Below, in pieces: positions 15,013 to 22,081 of a DNA stretch of 22,081 nucleotides (within the stretch, counting starts at the first letter, position 1; the number at the start of each line of letters is the position of its first letter). The position numbers and the translations under genes are program-made. This stretch comes from Actinomycetes bacterium (GTDB taxonomy: Bacteria > Actinomycetota > Thermoleophilia > Solirubrobacterales > JACPNS01). The notes beneath the pieces were generated by a model. It did no database searches. It was not told where the DNA came from and was given only the letters and a program-made list of their open reading frames with translations. The stretch is taken from assembly GCA_023404495.1 (NCBI GenBank), contig JAEYBE010000039.1, positions 1-22,081 on the forward strand. Reading direction: 5' to 3'.

Positions 15013-16524
15013 TCAGGCCTTGCCGAACCCGCCACCGCCGGGCGTCTCGATCCGCAGTCGCTGCCCGGCGGCGAGGTCTCCGATCGACTTTCCTGGGATC
15101 GGCGTGCCGTCGATCGAGTCGGCGCCTGGTAGCGCGTCGTCGCCACCGGCGGCGCCCCGCGGTGCGTGGCGCCGGCGCTCGGAGATCAGCGAGTAGCGCA
15201 TCGGCTCGAGCGCCTCGATCTCCCGGATCAGGCCGTCGCCGCCGGGCGAGGCGCCTTCCCCGCCACTGCCTCGACGGATCGCGTATTCGGTCACGCGCAG
15301 GGGGAACTCAAGCTCGAGCGCTTCGATCGGGGTGTTCAGCGTGTTGCTCATCGCAACATGCACGCCAGATGGGCCCGGTCCTTCTGGCTGACCGGCCTGA
15401 CCACCGCCGAAGGTTTCGTAGTGCGTGAACTGATCTGTGCCGAGCGTGAGGTTGTTCATCGTGCCCTGGCCCTCGGCGCGGCCGAACGCGCGCATCACAA
15501 GGTCGGCGACCCGGCTTGAGGTCTCGACGTTTCCGGCCGCCACCGCGGCCGGAGGGTTCGCGTTGAGGATCGTGCCGCTGGGAGCGACCACGCTGATCGG
15601 CCGCCACGCACCTGCACAGGCGGGGGCGTCGGGTGCGGCGAGCGCCCGCATCGCGAAGTAGCAAGCAGATTCCGTGACGGCAAGTGGACAGTTGAGGTTG
15701 CCGCCGTGCTGGGGATCGCTGCCGGAGAAATCGAGCACGACGCCGTGCTCGCTCACGCTCACGCGCAGGTGGAGTCTTATGTCGCGAGGTTCCGGCCCGG
15801 CATCTTCTTCGAGTGCGTCCTCGGCCTCGAACTCGCCGCGCGGCAGCTCGGCAATTCCCGCCCGGGCGAGCCGCTCCGCGTAATCGAGCACGGCGGCGGT
15901 GGCTTCGCGATAGAGCTCGACTCCGTAGCGGTCGACGAAGTCGAGCACGCGGCGCTCTCCGCGCCGGCAGGCCGCCAGCTGCGCGCGCAAGTCTGCCGCA
16001 CGTTGTTCTGGTCTGCGCATCCGACCGATCAGCTCGGCGACCAGCTGTTCGTCGATCTCGCCGCCGCTCGCCAGCCGGGTGAGCGGGATGACCACGCCCT
16101 CTTCGTCGAGCGTATGGCTGTCGGCCGGCATGCTCCCCGGCTCGCGGCCGCCGACATCGGCGTGGTGGGCTCGGCACGCCGAAAAGCCCAGGTGAACGCC
16201 GTCCGCGGTGTGGATCGGGGTGACGATCGTGATGTCTGGGAGGTGCGTTCCGCCGCTGAAGGGATCGTTGAGGATCCAGGCGTCCCCGGGCGACTGTGGC
16301 TGCCGCGAGGCCACGGCCACCGATGCAGGCATCGCGCCCAGGTGTACTGGGATGTGCTCGGCCTGCATCGTCATCTCACCGTCGGAATCGAAGAGGCCGG
16401 TCGAGCAGTCGCGGCGCTCTTTGATGTTCGCCGAATGGGCGGCCCGCACGAGCACTTCGCCCATCTCCTCGCAGGCGGCCGCAAGCGAGCCGGTGGTGAG
16501 GCGCAGCATTACCGGATCGATCAC
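15013..16524 (-). CDS. hyuB: Hydantoinase B / oxoprolinase-type subunit (N-methylhydantoinase beta)
   Basis: A 503-residue HyuB-family subunit that pairs with HyuA for ATP-dependent opening of hydantoin, N-methylhydantoin or 5-oxoproline rings. It has EEMGEVLVRAAHSANIKERRDCSTGLFD near the N-terminus, then GDAWILNDPFSGGTHLPDI (about 79-97) and the HHADVGG segment. It ends in the Gly-rich TPGGGGFGKA. The length is normal for the family. It starts at GTG 16524, overlapping the hyuA stop as GTGA, with GAGG about 7 bases upstream. The overlap implies coupled synthesis of equal amounts. The family also includes acetone/acetophenone carboxylase subunits, and the substrate cannot be chosen from sequence alone. 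Confidence 0.92.
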   Translation of the reverse strand: MIDPVMLRLTTGSLAAACEEMGEVLVRAAHSANIKERRDCSTGLFDSDGEMTMQAEHIPVHLGAMPASVAVASRQPQSPGDAWILNDPFSGGTHLPDITIVTPIHTADGVHLGFSACRAHHADVGGREPGSMPADSHTLDEEGVVIPLTRLASGGEIDEQLVAELIGRMRRPEQRAADLRAQLAACRRGERRVLDFVDRYGVELYREATAAVLDYAERLARAGIAELPRGEFEAEDALEEDAGPEPRDIRLHLRVSVSEHGVVLDFSGSDPQHGGNLNCPLAVTESACYFAMRALAAPDAPACAGAWRPISVVAPSGTILNANPPAAVAAGNVETSSRVADLVMRAFGRAEGQGTMNNLTLGTDQFTHYETFGGGQAGQPEGPGPSGVHVAMSNTLNTPIEALELEFPLRVTEYAIRRGSGGEGASPGGDGLIREIEALEPMRYSLISERRRHAPRGAAGGDDALPGADSIDGTPIPGKSIGDLAAGQRLRIETPGGGGFGKA

Positions 16525-18524
16525 GCCGCGTCCTCTGTTTGGAGCCTGTCGAGCACGACGTCGCCGCCGGCCGCGGACGCCCGCCAGCCCGGCGGCACCA
16601 CGATCGTCGACTGCTCCTGTTCGATCAGCAGCGGTCCGTCGATCGTTTCGCCCTCTGCCGGTGCCCCCGGCACGACTGTTGCTTCCAGCGCCACGCCTGC
16701 AAACCAGGCTGTCCGCACGTCGCGCCCATCAGTTTCGGTCAGCGTCGGGGCGGCATCGCCGGCCGGGGCCTCCGACGCGACGCTGACCCGCACGGTCACG
16801 AGTTCGACTTGCCCATTTGGCTCGGTGAATCCGAAGCGCTTTTCGTGGGCGGCGGCGAATGCTTCGGCGAGTTGTTCGCGCGGAGCCTGCACGCTCAGCT
16901 CGAACGCCTGGCCCACATAGCGGAGCTCGTACGCCGCTGTTGTCGTGAGAGTGGCCGGATCGCCGCCGAGCTCGGCGCTCGCAAACTCGGCAAGTTCACG
17001 CTCCACGGTCGCGAGTTCTTCTCCCGAGAGTTCGGCCAGCGGCCGCACGATGCTGCGCGAGTGGTCGCGCCGCGGGCCGGCGACGGAGATGCCCCAGGCC
17101 GAGAGCACGCCGCACCCGGCAGGGCAGATGATCCGCTTGATCTCAAGTGCTTCCGCGATTGCGGCGGCGTGCATCGGCCCGGCTCCGCCAAATGCGATCA
17201 ACGCGTGCTCGCGCGGGTCGATGCCGCGCGCGACGGTTTCGGCGCCAGTTGCACGCAGCATCTCGAGGTTCGCGACTTCGACGATTCCCGCGGCGGTTTC
17301 CAGCGCGGTCATGCCCAGCGGCTCGCCGAGCCGGGCGAGCGCCGCTTCTGCCGCGTCGCGGCCAAGCCGCAGTCCGCCGGCGAGCTGCGCGTGGGCGTCC
17401 AAGTAGCCGAGCATCAGATTGGCGTCGGTGACCGTCGGCTCGCGGCCGCCGTGCCCGTAACACGCTGGCCCCGGCCGTGCACCCGCAGAGCGCGGGCCAA
17501 CCCGCAGCGCACCGCCGCGATCGCGCCAGGCGATCGACCCGCCGCCTGCTCCGACGGTGCTGACATCAACTGCCGGCAGCGCGATCGGACGGCCGCCGAT
17601 CTCACGCGCGGCGGCCACCGCGACCTCGCCTTCTGCGGCCAGTGAGATGTCGGTCGAAGTACCGCCCATGTCGAATCCGATCGCCAGCTTCGCGCCGCGC
17701 CGATCGGCGCACTTGGCCGTCGCGACGGCGCCGCCCGCCGGCCCTGAGAGGACGGTCCACGAAGCGTTATTGGCGGCCGTTGCGGCGGGGACCGTGCCGC
17801 CGTTGCTGAGCATCACCTGCGGGTCGGGCAGCCCGGCCGCTGCGGCCTGCTCGGCGAGTCGCCCCAGGTAGCCGGAGAGCAACGGGCTGAGCGCTGCGTC
17901 GGCGGTGGTCGTCGCACAGCGCTCGTACTCGCGGAATGTTCCGACCGCTTCGCTTGAGAGCGAGACGTGCAACTCCGGCGCGATCTCAGCGACCAGCTCG
18001 CGCAGTCGCAGCTCGTGCTCCGGGTGTCGAAAAGAAAAGAGCAGGCAGACAGCCAGGCTCTGCGCGCCCGCGCTTACGGCGGCCTTTATCGCCGCGCCTG
18101 CGCTCTGTTCGTCGAGCGGCGTGATCACCCCGTCCGGGCCGCAGCGTTCGACGACGCCGAAGCGCAGCTCAGGGGGCACGATCGGCGCCGGCCTTGCGGC
18201 GGCCAGGTGGTAGAGATCCGCACGGTTCTGCCGGCCGATCTCCTCGATGTCCGTGAAGCCGGCGGTTGCGATCAGCGCAGTCTTTGCGAATCGCCCTTCG
18301 AGCATCGCGTTGGTGGTCACGGTCATGCCTTGGATGAAGACATCCACCTCGCCGGGTTCGATCCCGCCCCGGGCGAGAGCTGCGCGGGCTGCGGCCAGCA
18401 CCCCGAGCGACTGGTCCTCGGGTGTCGTCGGACATTTGCCCGTGAAGACGCCAGTCGGCGAGTTGACGACGGCGTCGGTGAATGTCCCGCCCACGTCGAC
18501 CGCCAATGTTGTGCGCCCGCTCAC
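16521..18524 (-). CDS. hyuA: Hydantoinase A / oxoprolinase-type subunit (N-methylhydantoinase alpha)
   Basis: A 667-residue ATP-binding subunit with an actin-like (ASKHA) fold. It begins TTLAVDVGGTFTDAVV (phosphate-1 loop) and has TNAMLEGRFAKTALIATAGFTDIEEIGRQNR (about 70-100). The second phosphate region is IGFDMGGTSTDISL (about 288-301), followed by VGAGGGSIAW and the adenosine loop AFGGAGPMHA. The length is normal. It starts at GTG 18524 with no clear Shine-Dalgarno site. It is the first gene of the hyuAB unit, and a strong hairpin at 18566-18591 separates it from the gene upstream. No hydantoin permease or racemase is in the window, so the physiological substrate stays open. 5-oxoproline recycling and N-methylhydantoin use are both plausible. 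Confidence 0.93.
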   Translation of the reverse strand: MSGRTTLAVDVGGTFTDAVVNSPTGVFTGKCPTTPEDQSLGVLAAARAALARGGIEPGEVDVFIQGMTVTTNAMLEGRFAKTALIATAGFTDIEEIGRQNRADLYHLAAARPAPIVPPELRFGVVERCGPDGVITPLDEQSAGAAIKAAVSAGAQSLAVCLLFSFRHPEHELRLRELVAEIAPELHVSLSSEAVGTFREYERCATTTADAALSPLLSGYLGRLAEQAAAAGLPDPQVMLSNGGTVPAATAANNASWTVLSGPAGGAVATAKCADRRGAKLAIGFDMGGTSTDISLAAEGEVAVAAAREIGGRPIALPAVDVSTVGAGGGSIAWRDRGGALRVGPRSAGARPGPACYGHGGREPTVTDANLMLGYLDAHAQLAGGLRLGRDAAEAALARLGEPLGMTALETAAGIVEVANLEMLRATGAETVARGIDPREHALIAFGGAGPMHAAAIAEALEIKRIICPAGCGVLSAWGISVAGPRRDHSRSIVRPLAELSGEELATVERELAEFASAELGGDPATLTTTAAYELRYVGQAFELSVQAPREQLAEAFAAAHEKRFGFTEPNGQVELVTVRVSVASEAPAGDAAPTLTETDGRDVRTAWFAGVALEATVVPGAPAEGETIDGPLLIEQEQSTIVVPPGWRASAAGGDVVLDRLQTEDAA

Positions 18525-18565
18525 GCCGTGAATTCAACCATGGCCGAGAGCGTCGCCCTGAACGA

Positions 18566-18591
18566 CCAAGGGAGCCCTGGGGCTCCCTTGG
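18566..18591 (-). terminator. Perfect 11-bp hairpin, terminator of the zinc-motif gene
   Basis: CCAAGGGAGCC (18566-18576) pairs with GGCTCCCTTGG (18581-18591) around the loop CTGG. It lies 78 bp beyond the stop of the minus-strand gene ending at 18670 and upstream of hyuA. There is no long T-run, which is usual for high-GC actinobacterial terminators. Confidence 0.65.
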
Positions 18592-18669
18592 ACTGACAGG
18601 ATCAGCAGCCTTCGATCCGGTGTGCGGTCCGGGGCACGAAGAGTCTGTTGATCGGGCTTGGCAGGCCGC

Positions 18670-19140
18670 TTACGCCGCGTCGGCGTGGGCGACCGCCGCG
18701 TGCTCGGCGATCTCGCGGCCGTCTTCGCCGAAGTGGGGTTCGGCCAGGTGCTGGTGGGATGGGCAGTATTCCGTGCCGGGCACGATGTTGCGCATGCACG
18801 GCGTGCTGCGGCGGGTCGTGGCGCGGCAGCGAAGCCTGGTGCCGTCCGGCTTGTAGCCGCGTGCGGCATAGGTCTTGGCGACCTGCAGCGCGCGCTCGAC
18901 GTGCTTGGCGATCAGGTTGTACACGACCAACTGGTCGGTGATCGGGAAGTACGCGCGAACCTGCTCAAACAGGAAGCGGTCGGGGTGATGGAAGTAGCGC
19001 CAGTCGTCGGCGATCCTGTCCATCGTCTGCTCACAGGATTCGAGCACGGTTCCGCGGACATCGACATTGACGCCGTTCACGTGCTCGCTCGTGATGTAGG
19101 GAGAGATGTCCTTGTAAAGGGCTCTGCTCAGTGCGTACAT
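18670..19140 (-). CDS. Hypothetical protein with C-terminal Cys/His zinc-binding motif
   Basis: A 156-residue protein that I do not recognise as a named family. Residues 1-95 look helical and acidic/aromatic, with two clusters (DDWRYFHHPDRFLFEQVRAYF and the YNLIAKHVERALQVAKTYAARG helix). Residues 105-129 contain Cys-x9-Cys-x10-Cys-x2-His within RCRATTRRSTPC...YCPSHQ. This resembles the short 'C..T..G..C......YC..H' zinc modules found in several small phage and bacterial proteins. The C-terminus is His/Ala-rich. ATG 19140 has a strong AAGGGAG about 9 bases upstream, unlike most genes here, which suggests good expression. It stands alone, with its own terminator-like hairpin and a 286-bp upstream region. 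Confidence 0.75.
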   Translation of the reverse strand: MYALSRALYKDISPYITSEHVNGVNVDVRGTVLESCEQTMDRIADDWRYFHHPDRFLFEQVRAYFPITDQLVVYNLIAKHVERALQVAKTYAARGYKPDGTRLRCRATTRRSTPCMRNIVPGTEYCPSHQHLAEPHFGEDGREIAEHAAVAHADAA

Positions 19141-19426
19141 TTGCTTTGCTCCCTTCCCGATTTGCGGACTATTTGCGTGGTATCCGCTTGGCTTATGAAC
19201 CGGCGTCGGGGGAAATGCTCGGCTCCAGCGGAGTTCGCCTTGCGAGTGAGTATCTCGTAGACCCGTGAATATCCCGAGTTCGCTTCATTAAGCCCGGCTT
19301 AACTACTTCGAATTCTCCCAAATTCCGGCGTCTTTTGGAGGATCTTTGGCCAAAGCGCGGACCGTACGTTCGTTTACCCGAATCCGCCCTTTTGCATGCC
19401 TCTGGCATGCAAAAGAAAAAGGGGGG
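19141..19426. promoter_or_regulatory. Non-coding spacer with operator-like 15-bp palindrome upstream of the zinc-motif gene
   Basis: No credible gene is seen; the short minus-strand frame 19408-19193 is basic and family-less. The stretch 19255-19335 looks more AT-rich than its surroundings. It holds TTAAGCC-C-GGCTTAA (19288-19302), a perfect 15-bp odd-centred palindrome typical of dimeric regulator sites. The right end holds a 12-bp hairpin, listed separately. The promoter of the gene at 19140 must lie here, but I cannot fix its -10/-35 boxes. Confidence 0.5.
19389..19415 (-). terminator. Perfect 12-bp hairpin after nadB
   Basis: CTTTTGCATGCC (19389-19400) pairs with GGCATGCAAAAG (19404-19415) around TCT. 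On the minus strand it begins about 11 bases after the nadB stop and is preceded by a C6-T5 stretch. Position fits a nadB terminator. The T-run precedes the stem instead of following it, so it is not a textbook intrinsic terminator. Confidence 0.55.
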
Positions 19427-20905
19427 CTATTCCCAGCGTTCGAGGTGTGGCGGTTCGTCGTCGCCTGTGACGAAGTGCATGAAGTCGAGCGCGTGGTCGA
19501 GCTGCGGGAAGTCGACGCGGTGGTGGGCGCCGCGCGTCTCCTTGCGCGCGAGTGAGTTGGCGCCGATCAGCCTAACCAATGGATTCGGGCTGGCCGCCAA
19601 GCGCGACAGGTCGGCTTCGTTGCGCTCAATCCCGGCGTACGACCAGAGCAGCTCTCGGGTCGCGGCCGGGTCGGGGTCTGGCGAGTACTCGCTGGGCGTG
19701 ATCTCTCCGGACTGGGCCGCCTTCAGCGTGGCCTCGGCGACCGGCGATTCGGCAATCGCCGCCAGTGCTGCGCGGCGTCCGAAGACCATGCACTCGGCGA
19801 GCGAGTTCGAAGCGAGGCGGTTTGCGCCGTGCAGACCGGTGCATGAGCATTCGCCAACGGCCAGCAGGCCGGGCAACGAAGAGCGGGCATTCAGGTCGCA
19901 GGAGATTCCGCCCATCGTGTAGTGCGCGGCCGGCGCTACCGGGATCGGTTGCTTGCGCGGATCGAAGCCGGCCTCCTCGATCTTGGTGAAGACGTTGGGA
20001 AAGAGCAGCGGGTCGATCATCCGCATGTCGAGAAAGACGGGACTGGCCGCGCCGTCCTTGCCGGCGATCTTGCGCTCAACCGCGGCGGCCACTTCATCGC
20101 GCGGACTCAGCTCGTCGACAAATCGATCGCCGTTCTCATCGAGCAGCGTCGCGCCCTCGCCGCGCGCCGCCTCGGTGATCAAGAATCCCTGGTTGCGCCC
20201 GCCGGAGAGCAGCGCGGTGGGGTGGAACTGAAGAAACTCGAGGTCGGCAAGCTGCGCGCCAGCGGCGTGCGCCATCAACAATCCGGCGCCCACCGCGGCC
20301 GGCGGATTGGTCGAGCGCGACCACAGTGCGGCCGATCCGCCGGTCGCCATCACGATTGCGCGTGCGGCGATCGTGCGGGACTTTCCGTCGACCTCGACCC
20401 GCACGCCGACGCAGCGTCCGTCGGTCACCACCAGCGCCTTGGCGGAGGCGTGTTCGATGACTTCGATCAGCGGGTGTGCTGCCGCCCGCGCCGAAAGTTG
20501 GCGGGTGATGCGGCGCCCGGTCGCGCTGCCTCCGGCGTGCACCACTCGTCGCCTGCTGTGACCGCCCTCCAGGCCAAGTGCCAGCTGGTCGCCCTCGCGG
20601 TCAAAATCGACGCCGAGCGAAATCAGATCGTCCACCGCCGCAGCGCAGTTTTCGACCAGCGTTCGCACTGCGCTGACACGGCCCAGGTGCCGCCCGGCGG
20701 CCAGCGTGTCGGCTTGATGGAGCTCGACCGAGTCGTCATCGCCCAGCGCCGCGGCGATCCCGCCTTGAGCCCAGTAAGAAGCGGTGGTGGCCAGGGCGGC
20801 CTGGGAGATCAGCACCGTGCGGGCACCTTCGCGGGCCGCGGTCAGCGCGGCGTACAAACCGGCAGAGCCGGCTCCTACGACCACGACGTCAGGGGACTTG
20901 TTCAC
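19427..20905 (-). CDS. nadB: L-aspartate oxidase (de novo NAD biosynthesis)
   Basis: A 492-residue FAD enzyme that oxidises L-aspartate to iminoaspartate for quinolinate synthase. It has the Rossmann VVGAGSAGLYAAL (10-21) and TTASYWAQGGIAAAL (40-54). Further blocks are LEFLQFHPTAL (222-232), ITEAARGEGA (243-252), PRDEV (268-272), APAAHYTMGGI (324-334) and GECSCTGLHGANRLASNSLAEC (351-372). This set separates NadB from succinate dehydrogenase flavoproteins. The length is slightly below the usual 530 or so. The start GTG 20905 is preceded by GAGG 8 bases upstream and lies 10 bp after the glycosyltransferase stop, so the two are probably co-transcribed. nadA and nadC, often adjacent elsewhere, are not in this window. 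Confidence 0.94.
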   Translation of the reverse strand: MNKSPDVVVVGAGSAGLYAALTAAREGARTVLISQAALATTASYWAQGGIAAALGDDDSVELHQADTLAAGRHLGRVSAVRTLVENCAAAVDDLISLGVDFDREGDQLALGLEGGHSRRRVVHAGGSATGRRITRQLSARAAAHPLIEVIEHASAKALVVTDGRCVGVRVEVDGKSRTIAARAIVMATGGSAALWSRSTNPPAAVGAGLLMAHAAGAQLADLEFLQFHPTALLSGGRNQGFLITEAARGEGATLLDENGDRFVDELSPRDEVAAAVERKIAGKDGAASPVFLDMRMIDPLLFPNVFTKIEEAGFDPRKQPIPVAPAAHYTMGGISCDLNARSSLPGLLAVGECSCTGLHGANRLASNSLAECMVFGRRAALAAIAESPVAEATLKAAQSGEITPSEYSPDPDPAATRELLWSYAGIERNEADLSRLAASPNPLVRLIGANSLARKETRGAHHRVDFPQLDHALDFMHFVTGDDEPPHLERWE

Positions 20906-20915
20906 CGCGCGGGCC

Positions 20916-21863
20916 TCACTTGGCGGTTTCCTCGACGATTCGTCGATAAAGGTCGACCTGTCGCTCGGCCATCGCGTCGGTCGACCAGCGTTCTGCGACT
21001 GGCCGGCCGTTCACGCGCGGGTCGGGATCCTCCAAGATCGACTCGACCGCGGCTCTCCAGGCGCCCAGTTCCCACTCGATGCAGTAGCAACCCTCGACCC
21101 CGCGCAGCAGGTCTGGCGCCTTGCCGGTCGGAGTGGCGACGACCGGCGTGTTGCAGGCGAGCGTCTCGAGGGCGGCAAGACCAAAGCCCTCGTACTCCGA
21201 CGGCACGAGAGTCGCGTCGACGGCATTCATGTAGTCGGCAACTCCGTCCGGCGGGACGTTGCCAAGCGTGAGCACCTGGAGATCCTCGATCTGCTCTGCC
21301 ACCGCGAGTGCGCGGTCGTAGTGTTTGACCGGACGATTCGGGTTGAACGGGAAGAGGACGTAGCTGCCCTCGGGGTCGATTCCGAGCCGCCGCCTCGCAT
21401 CCTCGCGTGAGCGCTGCGCGAAGCGCGAAAGGTTGACGCCTGTCGGCATCACCGCCAGGGGTCGCTTGGTCTTGGTCTTGCCAAGTGCGGCGCCGAGATC
21501 CTCAGAGACGACCGCGACCTGGTCGGCCTTCTTGGCGACCGATCGCGAGATCCGACCGGCGCGTTTGTCGTAGACGTCAGTGCCGTGCAGCGTGACGAGC
21601 AGTGGCTTCGCACCTGCCTTGCGGGCGACCCATCCGGTCAGTCCGTAGTGGGCGTGCACGACGTCGTATTGGCGTGCGGCGAGGTGCTTCTTCAGCGGCT
21701 TGACGGCCTTGCGGTAGGCCTTGATCCCGCCGCCTTCGAAGACGTAGAGCTCTGGCTCGACGCCTTCGATGCGGCCGAGCGCCTCGAGTTGATCGCGCAC
21801 GAATACGCCGAACTCTGGCCGCTCGCGCGTTGGGTACATGTTGCTGACGATCAGGACCCGCAT
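20916..21863 (-). CDS. GT4-type (GT-B fold) glycosyltransferase
   Basis: A 315-residue cytosolic glycosyltransferase. The N-terminal domain begins RVLIVSNMYPTRERPEFGVFVRDQ, with HAHYGLTGW (70-78) and TLHGTDVY (91-98), which is typical of GT4 acceptor domains. The C-terminal nucleotide-sugar domain has NPNRPVKHYDRAL (174-186). It also has the E-x7-E motif in SEYEGFGLAALE (Glu225 and Glu233) followed by CNTPVVAT. It is shorter than most GT4 enzymes (360-400) but no core motif is missing. Donor and acceptor cannot be told. It heads the unit that includes nadB, a pairing with no obvious functional logic. ATG 21863 has no good Shine-Dalgarno site; TAGCGT about 16 bases upstream may be a -10 box. 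Confidence 0.9.
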   Translation of the reverse strand: MRVLIVSNMYPTRERPEFGVFVRDQLEALGRIEGVEPELYVFEGGGIKAYRKAVKPLKKHLAARQYDVVHAHYGLTGWVARKAGAKPLLVTLHGTDVYDKRAGRISRSVAKKADQVAVVSEDLGAALGKTKTKRPLAVMPTGVNLSRFAQRSREDARRRLGIDPEGSYVLFPFNPNRPVKHYDRALAVAEQIEDLQVLTLGNVPPDGVADYMNAVDATLVPSEYEGFGLAALETLACNTPVVATPTGKAPDLLRGVEGCYCIEWELGAWRAAVESILEDPDPRVNGRPVAERWSTDAMAERQVDLYRRIVEETAK

Positions 21864-22017
21864 CTGCTTGCGGCAACGCTATCGCTGCGCGCCCGAGCCC
21901 CGATGTTGCCGAACTTTTTCAGTTCCGTCACGAAATTGGTGCAAAGCGGTCTTGAACCGTCACGCGCGCCCCGGGAGGCTGCTTGCGCAAATCCGAAACT
22001 CCCGAAAGGAAGCGACA

Positions 22018-22081
22018 ATGCAGCAGCTCTCACATCGACTGGCGGCCTGGGCGATCGACCTCGTGGACCGCGCGGGTGATC
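22018..22081 (+). CDS. N-terminal fragment of an unidentified protein, cut by window end
   Basis: An ATG at 22018 is preceded by GAAAGGAAG seven or so bases upstream, one of the better ribosome sites in the window. It is open for 21 codons to the end, reading MQQLSHRLAAWAIDLVDRAG. The pattern of a short polar start and then an amphipathic LAAWAIDLVDRAG recalls the beginning of DedA-type membrane proteins, but that is too little to name it. It is divergent from the glycosyltransferase across 154 bp. That spacer contains GAACT-TTTTC-AGTTC (21911-21925), a possible operator. Confidence 0.5.
   Translation, partial: MQQLSHRLAAWAIDLVDRAGD

Noticed and set aside
15706..16920. Plus-strand open frame of 404 codons.
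   Set aside because: It is antisense to hyuB and hyuA, both with clear family motifs and an overlapping start/stop.
19193..19408. Minus-strand frame of 71 codons in the spacer before the zinc-motif gene.
   Set aside because: It is very basic, has no family resemblance or good ribosome site, and would cover the palindrome and the likely promoter.

Overview
The window looks like a chromosomal segment of a high-GC actinobacterium. The evidence is GC-rich coding sequence, many GTG starts, several genes with no visible Shine-Dalgarno site, and a complete CysO-type cysteine pathway of the kind known from Mycobacterium. A Thermoleophilia/Solirubrobacterales-like lineage is my guess from gene content; it cannot be proved from the sequence alone.

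Layout. (1) 1-630: 3' part of a Y1/RAYT-type transposase-like gene followed by a long perfect hairpin. (2) 663-6628, minus strand: an Fe-S assembly operon, rrf2 - sufC - sufD - sufS - sufU - FAD-dependent dehydrogenase, with no sufB. A compact promoter/operator abuts the rrf2 start codon. (3) 6684-8335, minus strand: a NarL-type two-component pair with translationally coupled genes. (4) 8336-8624: a divergent control region full of short palindromes. (5) 8625-12179: a sulfur-carrier cysteine locus. It holds a rhodanese-ThiF activating enzyme (MoeZ-like, domain order swapped), a CysO-like carrier ending Gly-Gly-Cys-Gly, a Mec-like JAMM protease, a zinc-ribbon/DUF2007/membrane-tail protein and a CysM-like sulfhydrylase. 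(6) 12187-18524, minus strand: hydantoinase/oxoprolinase subunits A and B, a DUF1802 protein and a secreted TAP-like hydrolase with an extra C-terminal region. (7) 18566-19426: a small zinc-motif protein with a hairpin terminator and a structured upstream region. (8) 19427-21863, minus strand: L-aspartate oxidase behind a GT4 glycosyltransferase. (9) 22018-end: the first codons of an unidentified gene.

How it fits together. Regions 2-5 form a sulfur-mobilisation neighbourhood. SufS/SufU take sulfur from cysteine for Fe-S clusters. The MoeZ-like enzyme, CysO, Mec and CysM together predict cysteine synthesis from O-phosphoserine through a protein thiocarboxylate. The carrier has two residues (Cys-Gly) after Gly-Gly, so a trimming step is predicted, and a JAMM metalloprotease is encoded next to it. 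The moeZ-like and cysM-like genes share an almost identical 21-bp upstream element (18 of 21 bases), which suggests common control. The carrier tail, the swapped domain order of its activator, the shared element and the extra DUF2007 membrane protein are the most novel parts of the window.
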